From Streptomyces sp. NBC_01232 (GTDB lineage Bacteria > Actinomycetota > Actinomycetes > Streptomycetales > Streptomycetaceae), in contig NZ_CP108518.1 in NCBI RefSeq assembly GCF_035989885.1, positions 2,794,501-2,858,500 on the forward strand: DNA of 64,000 nt. The letters run 5' to 3'. Under the pieces are notes generated by a model. It saw only the letters and a list, made by a program, of their open reading frames with translations, was not told where the DNA came from and did not search any database. Positions 1-7,528 of the stretch are shown here, piece by piece. The translations under genes and the position numbers were made by a program. Every line of letters begins with the position of its first letter. Position 1 is the first letter of the stretch.

Positions 1-44
1 TTTCCGTCGGTCCTCTTGCGTCAGCGCTCTCGGGAGGATCTGCC

Positions 45-1082
45 GTGACCGTCAGTCTTGAGCAGTTGCGCCGCTGCCACGTCGCCGTCGACCTGGGGGC
101 GGCAAGGACCCGCGTGTACGTCAAGGGCGCCGGCCTCGTGGTCGACGAGCCCAGCGTCGCCGCGGTCAACACCCGCACCGGTGCCCTCATCGCCGTCGGC
201 ACCTTCGCCGAGCGGATGACCGGCCGCACGCCCGACTACATCCGGGTCGTGCGCCCCGTCTCCGGCGGCACCGTCGTCGACATCGAGATGGCCCAGCGGA
301 TGCTGCGTCACCTCCTCGGCGAGAAGCTGCGGCGCGCCCTGCGCCGCAAGCCCCGGCTGCGGGCCGCCGCCTGCACGCCCCACGACGCGGACCCGCTCGC
401 CCAGCGGGCCACCGTGGAGACCCTGGTCGGGCTCGGCGCCCGGCGTGTCGAACTGGTCGACACCCTGATCGCGGCTGCCGTCGGCTGCGGACTCCCCGTG
501 GAGCAGCCGACCGCGACGATGATCATGGTGTGCGGGGCCGCCGCCACCCAGGTGGCCGTCCTCTCCCTCGGATCGATCGTCACCGCCCAGCGGATCCCGG
601 TCGGCGGCGAGGCCATCGACCACGCGGTGGTCCAGCACCTGCGCCACGCGCACGAGCTGATGCTGCCCAGCCAGGCCGTCCGGCCGCTCCAGCTGGCCCT
701 CCACGGCAACGGGCTCACCGCTGGAGGACCGGCCTCCACCCTGATCCACGGCCGCGACGTGGCCACCGGCCTGGCCCGGTCCGTCCACGTGGACACCGCG
801 GCGGTACGGGATGCCATCCACACGCCGCTGACCGCCGTCCTCGACGGCATCGGCAAGGTGCTGCGGGACTGCCCGCCGGACCTGGTCGCCGATCTGACGG
901 ACCGGGGGATCATGATGGTGGGCGGCAGCGCCCTGCTGCCGGGCCTGGACCAGATGCTGCGGGACGCCACCGGAATGCCCGTCGCCATCGCGGAACGGCC
1001 GGACGTGTGCGCCGTACTCGGTCTCGGCGCGATGCTCGAAGGGAAGATCGCCCCCATGGTCCTCAACCCGCTGGCCGAATGA
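45..1082 (+). CDS. MreB-like actin-family protein (third MreB paralogue type)
   Basis: 345 aa actin/Hsp70-fold protein of the MreB/Mbl family. The GTG start has a GGGAGG ribosome site 7 nt upstream. The N-terminal phosphate-1 region begins with DLGAARTRVYVKG, and the C-terminal adenosine motif MVGGSALLPGL is clear. The phosphate-2 loop, normally a glycine-rich DIGGGTT-like stretch, reads MVCGAAATQVAVLSL here, so filament ATPase activity may be altered or lost. Streptomyces carry such a divergent third copy beside MreB and Mbl (SCO6166 in S. coelicolor, from memory), linked to spore-wall and stress phenotypes. There is no mreC or mreD nearby. The gene overlaps the next one by ATGA, implying translational coupling to a histidine kinase. 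Confidence 0.85.
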   Translation: MTVSLEQLRRCHVAVDLGAARTRVYVKGAGLVVDEPSVAAVNTRTGALIAVGTFAERMTGRTPDYIRVVRPVSGGTVVDIEMAQRMLRHLLGEKLRRALRRKPRLRAAACTPHDADPLAQRATVETLVGLGARRVELVDTLIAAAVGCGLPVEQPTATMIMVCGAAATQVAVLSLGSIVTAQRIPVGGEAIDHAVVQHLRHAHELMLPSQAVRPLQLALHGNGLTAGGPASTLIHGRDVATGLARSVHVDTAAVRDAIHTPLTAVLDGIGKVLRDCPPDLVADLTDRGIMMVGGSALLPGLDQMLRDATGMPVAIAERPDVCAVLGLGAMLEGKIAPMVLNPLAE

Positions 1083-2656
1083 GGCCCCAGGAGCCCGCGA
1101 AGCCCGACCGGCCCGGCGAGGAGGCGGCGAGCCTTCCGGTACTGCTGGAAGCAGTCCTCAACGTCGGGTCCGAGCTGGAGCTGCACGCCACCCTCCAGCA
1201 CGTCGTGGACTCGGCGACCGAGCTGTGCGCGGCCCGGTACGGAGCGCTCGGGGTCGTCGACCCCGAGCGCGTCCTGCTGACCCAGCTGTTCACGGCCGGG
1301 CTGACCGAGGAGGAGCGGGCCGCGATCCCGCACCTGCCGGACGCACGGTCCGGCGTGCTCGGAGCCCTCGTCAGCGACCCCCGCCCGCTGCTCCTGGACG
1401 ACGTCACCCAGGACCCGCGGGCGGCCGGTTTCCCGCCGGGCCACCCGCCCATGCACAGCCTCCTGGGTGTCCCGATCCGGGTGCACACGGAGGTCTTCGG
1501 CAACCTCTACCTCACCGAGAAGCGGGGCGGCGGCCCCTTCACGGACGACGACCTCTCCCTGCTGCGCGTCCTGGCCTCGCAGGCGGGGATAGCGATCGGC
1601 AACGCCCGGCTCTACGAGACCGCGCGCCGCCGGGAGCGCTGGATCGACGGCGCCGCCGCCGTGACCACGACCCTGCTCGCCGGCCGCCCGGCCGCGGACG
1701 CCCTGATGTGCGTGGCCGAACGGGCCCGGCTGCTGGCGGACGCCGCGGCCGGGGTGGTGCTCCAGCCGACCCCCGAGGGCGGCATGGAGATCGTGGCCGC
1801 CTCCACGCAGGGGGACCCCGGGGACCTGGTGGGGACGGCGATCGCGCCCGGTTCGCCGGTGCTGGTACAACTCCTCGGCGGCGAGCCCGTCTTCATCGAG
1901 GACTCGGCGACGGACCCCCGGATGACCACGCACGTGCGCGAGCGGTTCGGGCCGAGCATGATGCTCCCGCTGCAGAGCGGCGGCCAGCTGATCGGCACCC
2001 TGGCCCTGCCCCGCGCCCGCGGCGGTCCCGCGTACGACGCGGTGGACCGGCTGCTCGCCTCGCAGTTCGCCTCCCAGGCCGCGCTGGCCCTCGTACTGGC
2101 GGACGCCCAGCACGACCGCGAGCAGCTGGCGGTGTACGAGGACCGCGACCGGATCGCGCGGGACCTGCACGACCTGGTGGTCCAGCGGCTCTTCGCCACG
2201 GAGATGATGCTCGAGAGCACCCGGCGGCGGGCCGCGAACGCCCCGTCCGGGGACACGGTGGGCGACGAACTGGGCCGGGCCGTGGACGAGCTGGACTCCA
2301 CCATCCAGGAGGTCCGGACGGCCATCTTCGCCCTCCAGCAGCCGCCGACCGACGCCCCGACGACCTTCCGGGGCCGGGTGCTGCGCGAGACGGGCGGGGC
2401 GGCCGCCGTGCTCGGCTTCCAGCCGTCGGTGCACTTCTCGGGTGCGGTGGACGCCCTGCTGCCGGAGCCGGTGGCGGGCGACCTGCTCGGGGCCCTGCGC
2501 GGCGCCCTGGCCGCGGCGCACCGGCGCGGCGGGATCACCTTCATCGACGTGCAGGTGGAGGCGGACCCGTCCCGGGTCCGTCTGACGGTGGCGGACGACG
2601 GCCGTACGGAGTCGGGAGCGCGGGGCACGACGGTGACGTGGGAGTCGGTGCTGTAG
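1079..2656 (+). CDS. GAF-domain sensor histidine kinase with degenerate ATPase domain
   Basis: 525 aa, starting at the ATG that overlaps the stop of the MreB-like gene. Two GAF domains lie at roughly residues 25-165 and 190-345, followed by a DevS/NarX-type dimerisation segment with the phospho-acceptor His at about residue 364 (RDLHDLVVQRLF). The ATP-binding domain is abnormal. The N box has no Asn (LLGALRGALAAAHRRG). The G1-like VADDGR at about 506 runs almost directly into the last strand (TVTWESVL), so the ATP lid and G2 box appear deleted. It may be a pseudo-kinase that works with another kinase. No response regulator gene is adjacent. It is cytoplasmic, with no membrane segment. Confidence 0.85.
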   Translation: MRPQEPAKPDRPGEEAASLPVLLEAVLNVGSELELHATLQHVVDSATELCAARYGALGVVDPERVLLTQLFTAGLTEEERAAIPHLPDARSGVLGALVSDPRPLLLDDVTQDPRAAGFPPGHPPMHSLLGVPIRVHTEVFGNLYLTEKRGGGPFTDDDLSLLRVLASQAGIAIGNARLYETARRRERWIDGAAAVTTTLLAGRPAADALMCVAERARLLADAAAGVVLQPTPEGGMEIVAASTQGDPGDLVGTAIAPGSPVLVQLLGGEPVFIEDSATDPRMTTHVRERFGPSMMLPLQSGGQLIGTLALPRARGGPAYDAVDRLLASQFASQAALALVLADAQHDREQLAVYEDRDRIARDLHDLVVQRLFATEMMLESTRRRAANAPSGDTVGDELGRAVDELDSTIQEVRTAIFALQQPPTDAPTTFRGRVLRETGGAAAVLGFQPSVHFSGAVDALLPEPVAGDLLGALRGALAAAHRRGGITFIDVQVEADPSRVRLTVADDGRTESGARGTTVTWESVL

Positions 2657-2666
2657 TGCGCCCGGG

Positions 2667-3104
2667 TCACTGACCCGGGCGGGTGGCGGCGCGCAGGGCG
2701 ATCCGGGTGTTGGACTGGGCCACCCCCGCCTCCCGCTTCAGCCGGCGGAGCAGCCCGTCGAGGGCGGCGGGGTCGGCGGCCCGGGCGCGGACGAGGTAGT
2801 CGTGCTGGCCGGTCACGTGCACGACCTCGGTGATCCCGGGGAGCCTGGCGACCTGCCGCTCGAACTCCTCGTTGGTGGTGTCCTGGCGCAGGGTGACGTC
2901 GATGAAGACGACGAGCCCGGCGCCGGTGTCGGCGGCCGGATCGACGATCGTGGTGAAGGCACGGATCACCCCCTCGCGGCGCATCCGCCGCACCCGGTCG
3001 GCGGTGGCATTGGCGCTGAGGCCGACACGGACACCCAGGTCCCGGTACGAGATCCGCGCATCCTGCTGCAGGATGCCGAGGATTTCCCTGTCGAGGCGGT
3101 CCAT
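2667..3104 (-). CDS. Lrp/AsnC family transcriptional regulator
   Basis: 145 aa, from the ATG reading MDRLDREILGILQQDARISY. An N-terminal helix-turn-helix (about residues 5-60, DLGVRVGLSANATADRVRRM) is followed by an AsnC/RAM effector domain (about 65-140). Proteins of this family form octamers or dodecamers that sense amino acids. It is transcribed divergently from a LysE-family exporter with only about 70 bp between the starts. That is the classic layout in which the regulator controls an amino-acid efflux gene, as in lysG-lysE or lrp-brnFE. The amino acid sensed cannot be read from the sequence. Confidence 0.9.
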   Translation of the reverse strand: MDRLDREILGILQQDARISYRDLGVRVGLSANATADRVRRMRREGVIRAFTTIVDPAADTGAGLVVFIDVTLRQDTTNEEFERQVARLPGITEVVHVTGQHDYLVRARAADPAALDGLLRRLKREAGVAQSNTRIALRAATRPGQ

Positions 3105-3174
3105 ACCGCGATTCTCGCAGCCGGGGCCGATACTCGCGCTCGTCCTGCCGGGGCCGGGGCCGAATCTCGCCCCC

Positions 3175-3846
3175 ATGAGCGAACTGATGACACCGGCGCT
3201 TGCGGGCACGGTCGCGGGGCTGGGCGTGGCGATGCCCATGGGTGCGATGAGCGTGCTGCTGCTCCAGGAGGCGATGCGCAACCGCCGTACGGCCGTGGCC
3301 GCGGCCGCGGGAATCGCGGCGGTCGACCTCGGCTACGCGGCCCTCGCCACCGCCCTGGGGCCCTGGGTGGCCTCCCACGTCTCGCCGGTCGAGGCCTGGG
3401 TCCGGCTGGCCTCGGCGGTGATCCTGCTGGTCATCGCGGCCCACGGCCTCTCGCGGGCCTCCCCGGCCCCGCCGCCGGCCCCCGGGGCGGCGGCGCCCCC
3501 GGCCCCGGCCGGAGGGGGCCGGGCCTCCGTCGCCGCCCCGGCACGGCCGGCCAAGGCGTTCGCCCGGTACGTCGGCCTCACCGCCCTCAACCCCACCACC
3601 GCCCTCTACTTCGCCGCCCTCACCACCGCCCAGGGCGCGGATCTGCGGGCCGGCCCGGCGGGAGCCGCCTTCCTCCTCGGTGTCGGCGCCGCCTCCCTCC
3701 TGTGGCAGCAGGCGCTCGTGGCGCTCGGCTCCCTCGCCGGTCACCGCATCCCGCACGGCGCCCGCGTCTGGACCTTCCGCCTCGGCTACGGACTGGTCGC
3801 CGCCTACGCCCTCAAGATCGCCTTCCCCCTGCCGGGCCTCGGGTGA
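3175..3846 (+). CDS. LysE/RhtB family amino-acid exporter
   Basis: 223 aa integral membrane protein starting MSELMTPALAGTVAGLGVAMPMG. It has about six hydrophobic segments with a Pro/Ala-rich cytoplasmic loop in the middle (about residues 100-125). The motif LTALNPTTALYF is the family's NPK/NP-type signature at the start of the second half. LysE-family proteins export basic or branched amino acids by proton antiport at the cytoplasmic membrane. The divergent Lrp/AsnC gene next door supports an amino-acid substrate. A start further upstream is open, but this ATG places the first membrane helix correctly. Confidence 0.85.
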   Translation: MSELMTPALAGTVAGLGVAMPMGAMSVLLLQEAMRNRRTAVAAAAGIAAVDLGYAALATALGPWVASHVSPVEAWVRLASAVILLVIAAHGLSRASPAPPPAPGAAAPPAPAGGGRASVAAPARPAKAFARYVGLTALNPTTALYFAALTTAQGADLRAGPAGAAFLLGVGAASLLWQQALVALGSLAGHRIPHGARVWTFRLGYGLVAAYALKIAFPLPGLG

Positions 3847-3849
3847 CGG

Positions 3850-3963
3850 CTCCGGCGGGCGGTCGGGGGCGGGGACGGGGCGGGAGTGGTCCGGGAGCGG
3901 TCGGGGACTGCTCGGGGGCGGGTCGGGGTGAGCTCGGGGTGGGCTCGGGGTGGGCTCGGGGTG
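3850..3963 (+). repeat. G-rich stretch ending in three 11-bp tandem repeats
   Basis: The sequence between the LysE-type gene and the next gene is strongly G-biased on the plus strand, with many GGGG runs. It ends in three copies of an 11-bp unit (GCTCGGGGTGG) at 3932-3963, the last copy slightly imperfect. The repeated GGGG tracts could form a G-quadruplex in the nontemplate strand just upstream of the next start. Confidence 0.6.
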
Positions 3964-4005
3964 ATGCCGGATACGGCGCGGACGCCCGGCCCCAATGATC
4001 GGTAC

Positions 4006-4638
4006 ATGACCAATCAACCGCCGCGTCCGCGCCGGGCGGCCCTCACCCGGGCCGCCTTCGTCACCGCTCCCCTGTGCATGCTGGTCTACGGCCTCATCCG
4101 GCTCAGCGACCCCGACCACGGCCCCGGCGCCGCCTGGACCGCGGGCCACATCGCGCTGCTGGCGGGCGTGTTGCAGTTCGCGCTGATCCTCCCGGCCCTG
4201 CACCGGATGACGGGGCCCGCCCGCGGGGCGGGCCGCCTCGGCGCCGCCGCAGCCACCCTGCTGGGCCTGGCCGGCATGCTGGCCGTCACCGCCCAGGCCG
4301 TCATCGACCTCGTCGTCGGCTTCCGAGCCGCCGACCGCCCGGAGATGTCCCGGCTCTTCGACGAGATCCAGAGCCACCCCGGGGTGCTGCCCGCCGTCTA
4401 CACCGTCGGCCCGATCCTCTTCTACGTCGGCCTCCTGTGGCTCCTGGTCCATCTCGCCGTCCAGCGCCGCGTCAGCCCCTGGCGGCCCGTCATGGTGCTG
4501 CTGGGCACGGCCACCACCGCCGTCAGCCTCGACCTGCTGCCGCTCGGCGCGCTCTTCTTCACCGCGGCCCTCCTGCCCCTGTCCCTCCCCCTGACCGCCC
4601 GACCCGAACGACAGGAACCTTCTATTGTGACCCCGTGA
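4006..4638 (+). CDS. Multi-pass membrane protein of unknown function
   Basis: 210 aa, starting MTNQPPRPRRAALTRAAFVT. Five or six predicted membrane helices run through the protein (roughly residues 15-35, 48-66, 78-105, 130-155, 165-190). An Arg-rich cytoplasmic N terminus and a polar loop at about 108-130 flank them. I recognise no catalytic motif and cannot assign a family. Its stop overlaps the GTG of the downstream carboxyltransferase (GTGA), so the two are probably translated together. The product may serve that enzyme or simply share its transcript. Confidence 0.75.
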   Translation: MTNQPPRPRRAALTRAAFVTAPLCMLVYGLIRLSDPDHGPGAAWTAGHIALLAGVLQFALILPALHRMTGPARGAGRLGAAAATLLGLAGMLAVTAQAVIDLVVGFRAADRPEMSRLFDEIQSHPGVLPAVYTVGPILFYVGLLWLLVHLAVQRRVSPWRPVMVLLGTATTAVSLDLLPLGALFFTAALLPLSLPLTARPERQEPSIVTP

Positions 4639-6029
4639 CGACCCGCCTCTCGGCCCGCGCGGCCATCGCCTCCGTGACCGACCCCGGCAGCTTCGCCGAA
4701 CTCCCCGCCCCCGGCGAGGAGTCACCCGCCGACGGCCCCCATGGACCCGACGGCCCCCTGGAGTGGACCGGCTACGCGGACTCCCGCGCCCGCGCCGCCG
4801 CGCGCACCGGCGAGCAGGAGTCCGTGGTCACCGGTACCGCCCGCATCGGCGGCCACGAAGCCGCCGTCATCTCCTTCGAGTTCGGCTTCCTCGGCGGCTC
4901 GCTGGGCGAGCGCACCGGGGACCGGCTCGAAGCCGCGTACGTACACGCCCGCGAACACCGCCTCCCCCTCGTCTCGCTCATCGCCACCGGCGGCTCCCGG
5001 ATGCAGGAGGGCATGCTCGCGCTGACACAGCTCCAGCGCGTGGCCCGCCAGTGCGTCCTGACCCGGGCCGCGGGCCTCCCCCAGCTCGCCGTACTGCGCG
5101 ATCCGACCACCGGCGGCGGCTGGGCCACCCTCGGCGCCGGGGCCGATGTCGTCCTCGCGCTCCCCGGCGCCCAGGTCGGCTTCGCCGGGTCCCGGGTGCG
5201 CCCGGCGGACGCGGACCCGGCGGCCTACTCCGCCGAGGGCCAGTACGCCGCCGGCCACGTGGACGCCGTGGTGCCCGCCGCCGGGCTCCCGGGCACCCTC
5301 GCCGACTGGCTCCGCGTGCTGGCCGCGCCCCGGCCCGCCGGGCCGGTCGAACCGCCGGCGGCGCTGGGCCGCGCGGCGGGCGGAGAACCTCCGCGGACCG
5401 GCTGGGGCGCCGTGCTGCAGGCCCGTCACCCCGACCGGCCGCGCGCCGCCGCGTACCTGGACGCGTACTTCGAGCTCCGCCTGCCCCTCTCCGGGGACCG
5501 CGCGGGCGCCACCGACCCCGGCATGCTGTGCGGATTCGGGCTGCGCGAGGGCCGCGCCGTCGCCTACGCCGCCCAGTGCGGCACGGCCACCCGCCCGGCG
5601 GGCTACCGTACGGCCGCCCGCGTCGTCCGCCTCGCCGAAAGGCTCGGCATCCCCGTGCTCACCCTGGTGGACACCCCGGGCGCGGCCAACGACGCCGCCG
5701 CCGAGCACGCGGGCGCCGGCGCGGCCATCGCGGACGCCTTCGCGGCGCTGGCCGCGGCCACGGTCCCCGTCACCACCCTGCTGATCGGCGAGGGCGGCTC
5801 GGGCGGCGCCCTCGCGCTGGCCGCGCCGGGGAACACCTGGGTCACCCCGGACAGCTACTTCTCGGTGATCGCCCCGGAACTGGCGGCGGCCATCCTCAAG
5901 CGCCCGCCGTCGGCCGCCCCGGCCACGGCGGACCAGCTCCGCATCCGCCCCCAGGACCTGGTCGCCCTGGGCGTGGCCCGCGGCATCGTCGGCCCGGCCC
6001 GGCCCGGCCACGGCGAGGACACCGCCTAG
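4635..6029 (+). CDS. Fused acyl-CoA carboxylase carboxyltransferase (AccD-AccA like)
   Basis: 464 aa with two consecutive crotonase-fold carboxyltransferase halves. The beta-like half (about residues 25-245) carries EFGFLGGSLGERTGDRLEAA and the alpha-like half (about 255-460) carries TLVDTPGAANDAAAEHAG and GEGGSGGALALAAPG. Such enzymes move a carboxyl group from carboxybiotin to an acyl-CoA, making malonyl- or methylmalonyl-CoA. The N terminus lacks the four-Cys zinc ribbon found in E. coli-type AccD. No biotin carrier or carboxylase subunit is nearby, so it would have to use subunits encoded elsewhere. GTG start overlapping the upstream stop. Confidence 0.85.
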   Translation: MTTRLSARAAIASVTDPGSFAELPAPGEESPADGPHGPDGPLEWTGYADSRARAAARTGEQESVVTGTARIGGHEAAVISFEFGFLGGSLGERTGDRLEAAYVHAREHRLPLVSLIATGGSRMQEGMLALTQLQRVARQCVLTRAAGLPQLAVLRDPTTGGGWATLGAGADVVLALPGAQVGFAGSRVRPADADPAAYSAEGQYAAGHVDAVVPAAGLPGTLADWLRVLAAPRPAGPVEPPAALGRAAGGEPPRTGWGAVLQARHPDRPRAAAYLDAYFELRLPLSGDRAGATDPGMLCGFGLREGRAVAYAAQCGTATRPAGYRTAARVVRLAERLGIPVLTLVDTPGAANDAAAEHAGAGAAIADAFAALAAATVPVTTLLIGEGGSGGALALAAPGNTWVTPDSYFSVIAPELAAAILKRPPSAAPATADQLRIRPQDLVALGVARGIVGPARPGHGEDTA

Positions 6030-6096
6030 GGACCGGTCCCGGCGGGCCGGAAGCCGGACGTCCACCCGGCACGGCAACGAACCGGCCGGCTTCCCT

Positions 6097-6924
6097 TCAC
6101 AGCCGGCCGGACCGGGCGAACCGCGCCGGGCTGATCCCGACGTGCCGCCCGAAGTGCCGTGTCAGGTGCGCCTGGTCGTAGAACCCCGCGGCCACCGCCG
6201 CCTCGGCCGGCCGGACCCCCGCCAGCAGCAACCGCCGCGCGAGGGCCACCCGCCGCGCGGTCAGGTACGCGTGCGGCGGCAGCCCGTACGCCGCGCCGAA
6301 GCTCCGGATCAGGTGGGTGGGGTGCAGGTGCCCGAGCTCGGCCGAGGCCTCCGCCAGGGTGATCCCCTCGGCCACCCGCGCGTCGAGCAGTTCGCGCAGC
6401 CGTACGGCGACCTTCGCGCCCGGCGCCGCGCCCGGCCCGGGCCCCGGCAGCTCGGCAGCGTGCCCCGCCAGCCACCCGTGCAGCCGCTCCGCCACGAAGG
6501 CGAGCCGCGACTGGGCCTCGAAGGGGTCCCGCTCCGCGAGCGCCAGGTGCAGCCCGTGCATCCGCTCGCGCAGCGCCGGACCGGCCGGCAGCGGGGCGTC
6601 GACGGCGGCTCCGGCCAGCCGCTCCGGCAGCACCGAGGTCTCCAGGTACAGCACGCGCTTTCGGAACCCCGTCCCGTTCACGGTCCGCCCGTCGTGGGCC
6701 ACCCCCGGCGGCAGCAGGATCACCTGGTCCGACACCCCGACGCGGTGCCGTTCCCCGTCGAGGGCGAAGTCCACCCGCCCGCCGTCGAGGATCATCAGCG
6801 CCCAGGTGTCGTGCACATGGGCCGGGTACGCGTGCTCGGTGAAGCGGGCGTGGAAGACCTCGGCGATGCCGGTCACCGGCGGCTGCCAGGCGGACACGGT
6901 GCTGCGCGGACGTATCGCGGCCAT
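6097..6924 (-). CDS. AraC family transcriptional regulator
   Basis: 275 aa. An N-terminal cupin-type AraC ligand domain (HARFTEHAYPAHVHDTWALM, about residues 25-110) is followed by an Ala/Pro linker and a C-terminal double helix-turn-helix (about 175-272). That domain carries the typical RRVALARRLLLAG and AAGFYDQAHLTRHFGRHVGISPARF segments. It is divergent from a small cupin protein 48 bp away and may control it. It converges with the carboxyltransferase upstream. Start chosen at MAAIRPRSTVSAW, the first Met in frame before the conserved domain. Confidence 0.9.
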   Translation of the reverse strand: MAAIRPRSTVSAWQPPVTGIAEVFHARFTEHAYPAHVHDTWALMILDGGRVDFALDGERHRVGVSDQVILLPPGVAHDGRTVNGTGFRKRVLYLETSVLPERLAGAAVDAPLPAGPALRERMHGLHLALAERDPFEAQSRLAFVAERLHGWLAGHAAELPGPGPGAAPGAKVAVRLRELLDARVAEGITLAEASAELGHLHPTHLIRSFGAAYGLPPHAYLTARRVALARRLLLAGVRPAEAAVAAGFYDQAHLTRHFGRHVGISPARFARSGRL

Positions 6925-6972
6925 GTCAGGAACGTACAAGACCGCCCGCGGGCGTGCCGCCAGGCTGTCCGC

Positions 6973-7335
6973 ATGACGACACACAAGGTCAACATCGCCG
7001 AGAAGCTGGCCGGTTTCACCGAGCAGTGGGCCCCGCGGCGCATCGCCCGCGTCAACGACTACGAGGTCAAGGCCGCCCGGCTGCAGGGCGAGTTCATCTG
7101 GCACACCCACGAGGACACCGACGAGCTCTTCCTGGTGGTCGGCGGCACGCTGACGATCCGGCTGCGCGACGGGGACGTGGTCCTGGGCCCCGGGGAGATG
7201 TACGTCGTCCCGCGCGGGGTCGAGCACTGCCCCGCGGCGGCGGAGGAGGCGCAGATCCTGCTCTTCGAACCGGCCGGAACCCCGAACACCGGCGCCGAGG
7301 GCGGGGACCGCACCCGCGAGCCGGTGGACGCCTAG
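6973..7335 (+). CDS. Small cupin-domain protein
   Basis: 120 aa single-domain cupin. Motif 1 is HTHEDTDELFLVVGG (HxHxxxxE pattern; the metal ligands would be the two His and the Glu). Motif 2 is PGEMYVVPRGVEHCP. Such proteins bind a metal and act as isomerases, dioxygenases or ligand sensors; the substrate here is unknown. It starts divergently from the AraC regulator, which suggests local control. Its TAG stop lies inside the left arm of a 25-bp inverted repeat, so the last codons may have been reshaped by the insertion of that element. Confidence 0.85.
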   Translation: MTTHKVNIAEKLAGFTEQWAPRRIARVNDYEVKAARLQGEFIWHTHEDTDELFLVVGGTLTIRLRDGDVVLGPGEMYVVPRGVEHCPAAAEEAQILLFEPAGTPNTGAEGGDRTREPVDA

Positions 7336-7528
7336 GCCGTCTCTTTCGGATCTTGCTCCCCCAGCTACCGCTGGGAGGTGCCCCCAGGCCCGCGTTGCCC
7401 GGCACCGCACCTCGCTGTGTTGTCGGGGCTCCCGAGTACGTCCAGTACGCGGGAGCTCCTCCGCCTTGCGATGCACGGCACCGGACAACGCGGGCTCGGC
7501 CGACAAGATCCGAAAGAGACGGCCTAGG
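7331..7528. repeat. 198-bp element with perfect 25-bp terminal inverted repeats (MITE-like)
   Basis: The 25 bp at 7331-7355 are the exact reverse complement of 7504-7528. Both outer ends are the palindrome CCTAGG. The interior has a smaller hairpin (CCCAGCTACCGCTGGG) and no ORF of note. It separates the convergent cupin and MFS genes and supplies the stop codon of both (TAG at 7333-7335; the minus-strand TAG read at 7526-7524). I recall similar sequences scattered between Streptomyces genes. It could be a non-autonomous mobile element and act as a bidirectional terminator. Confidence 0.85.

Noticed and set aside
308..2521. Long minus-strand ORF opposite the MreB-like and kinase genes
   Set aside because: Arg/Gly/Pro-rich, no domain, opposite well-supported genes. 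It is the usual shadow of high-GC codon bias, as are the other very long antisense frames (1612-4725, 24241-26496, 26520-29114).
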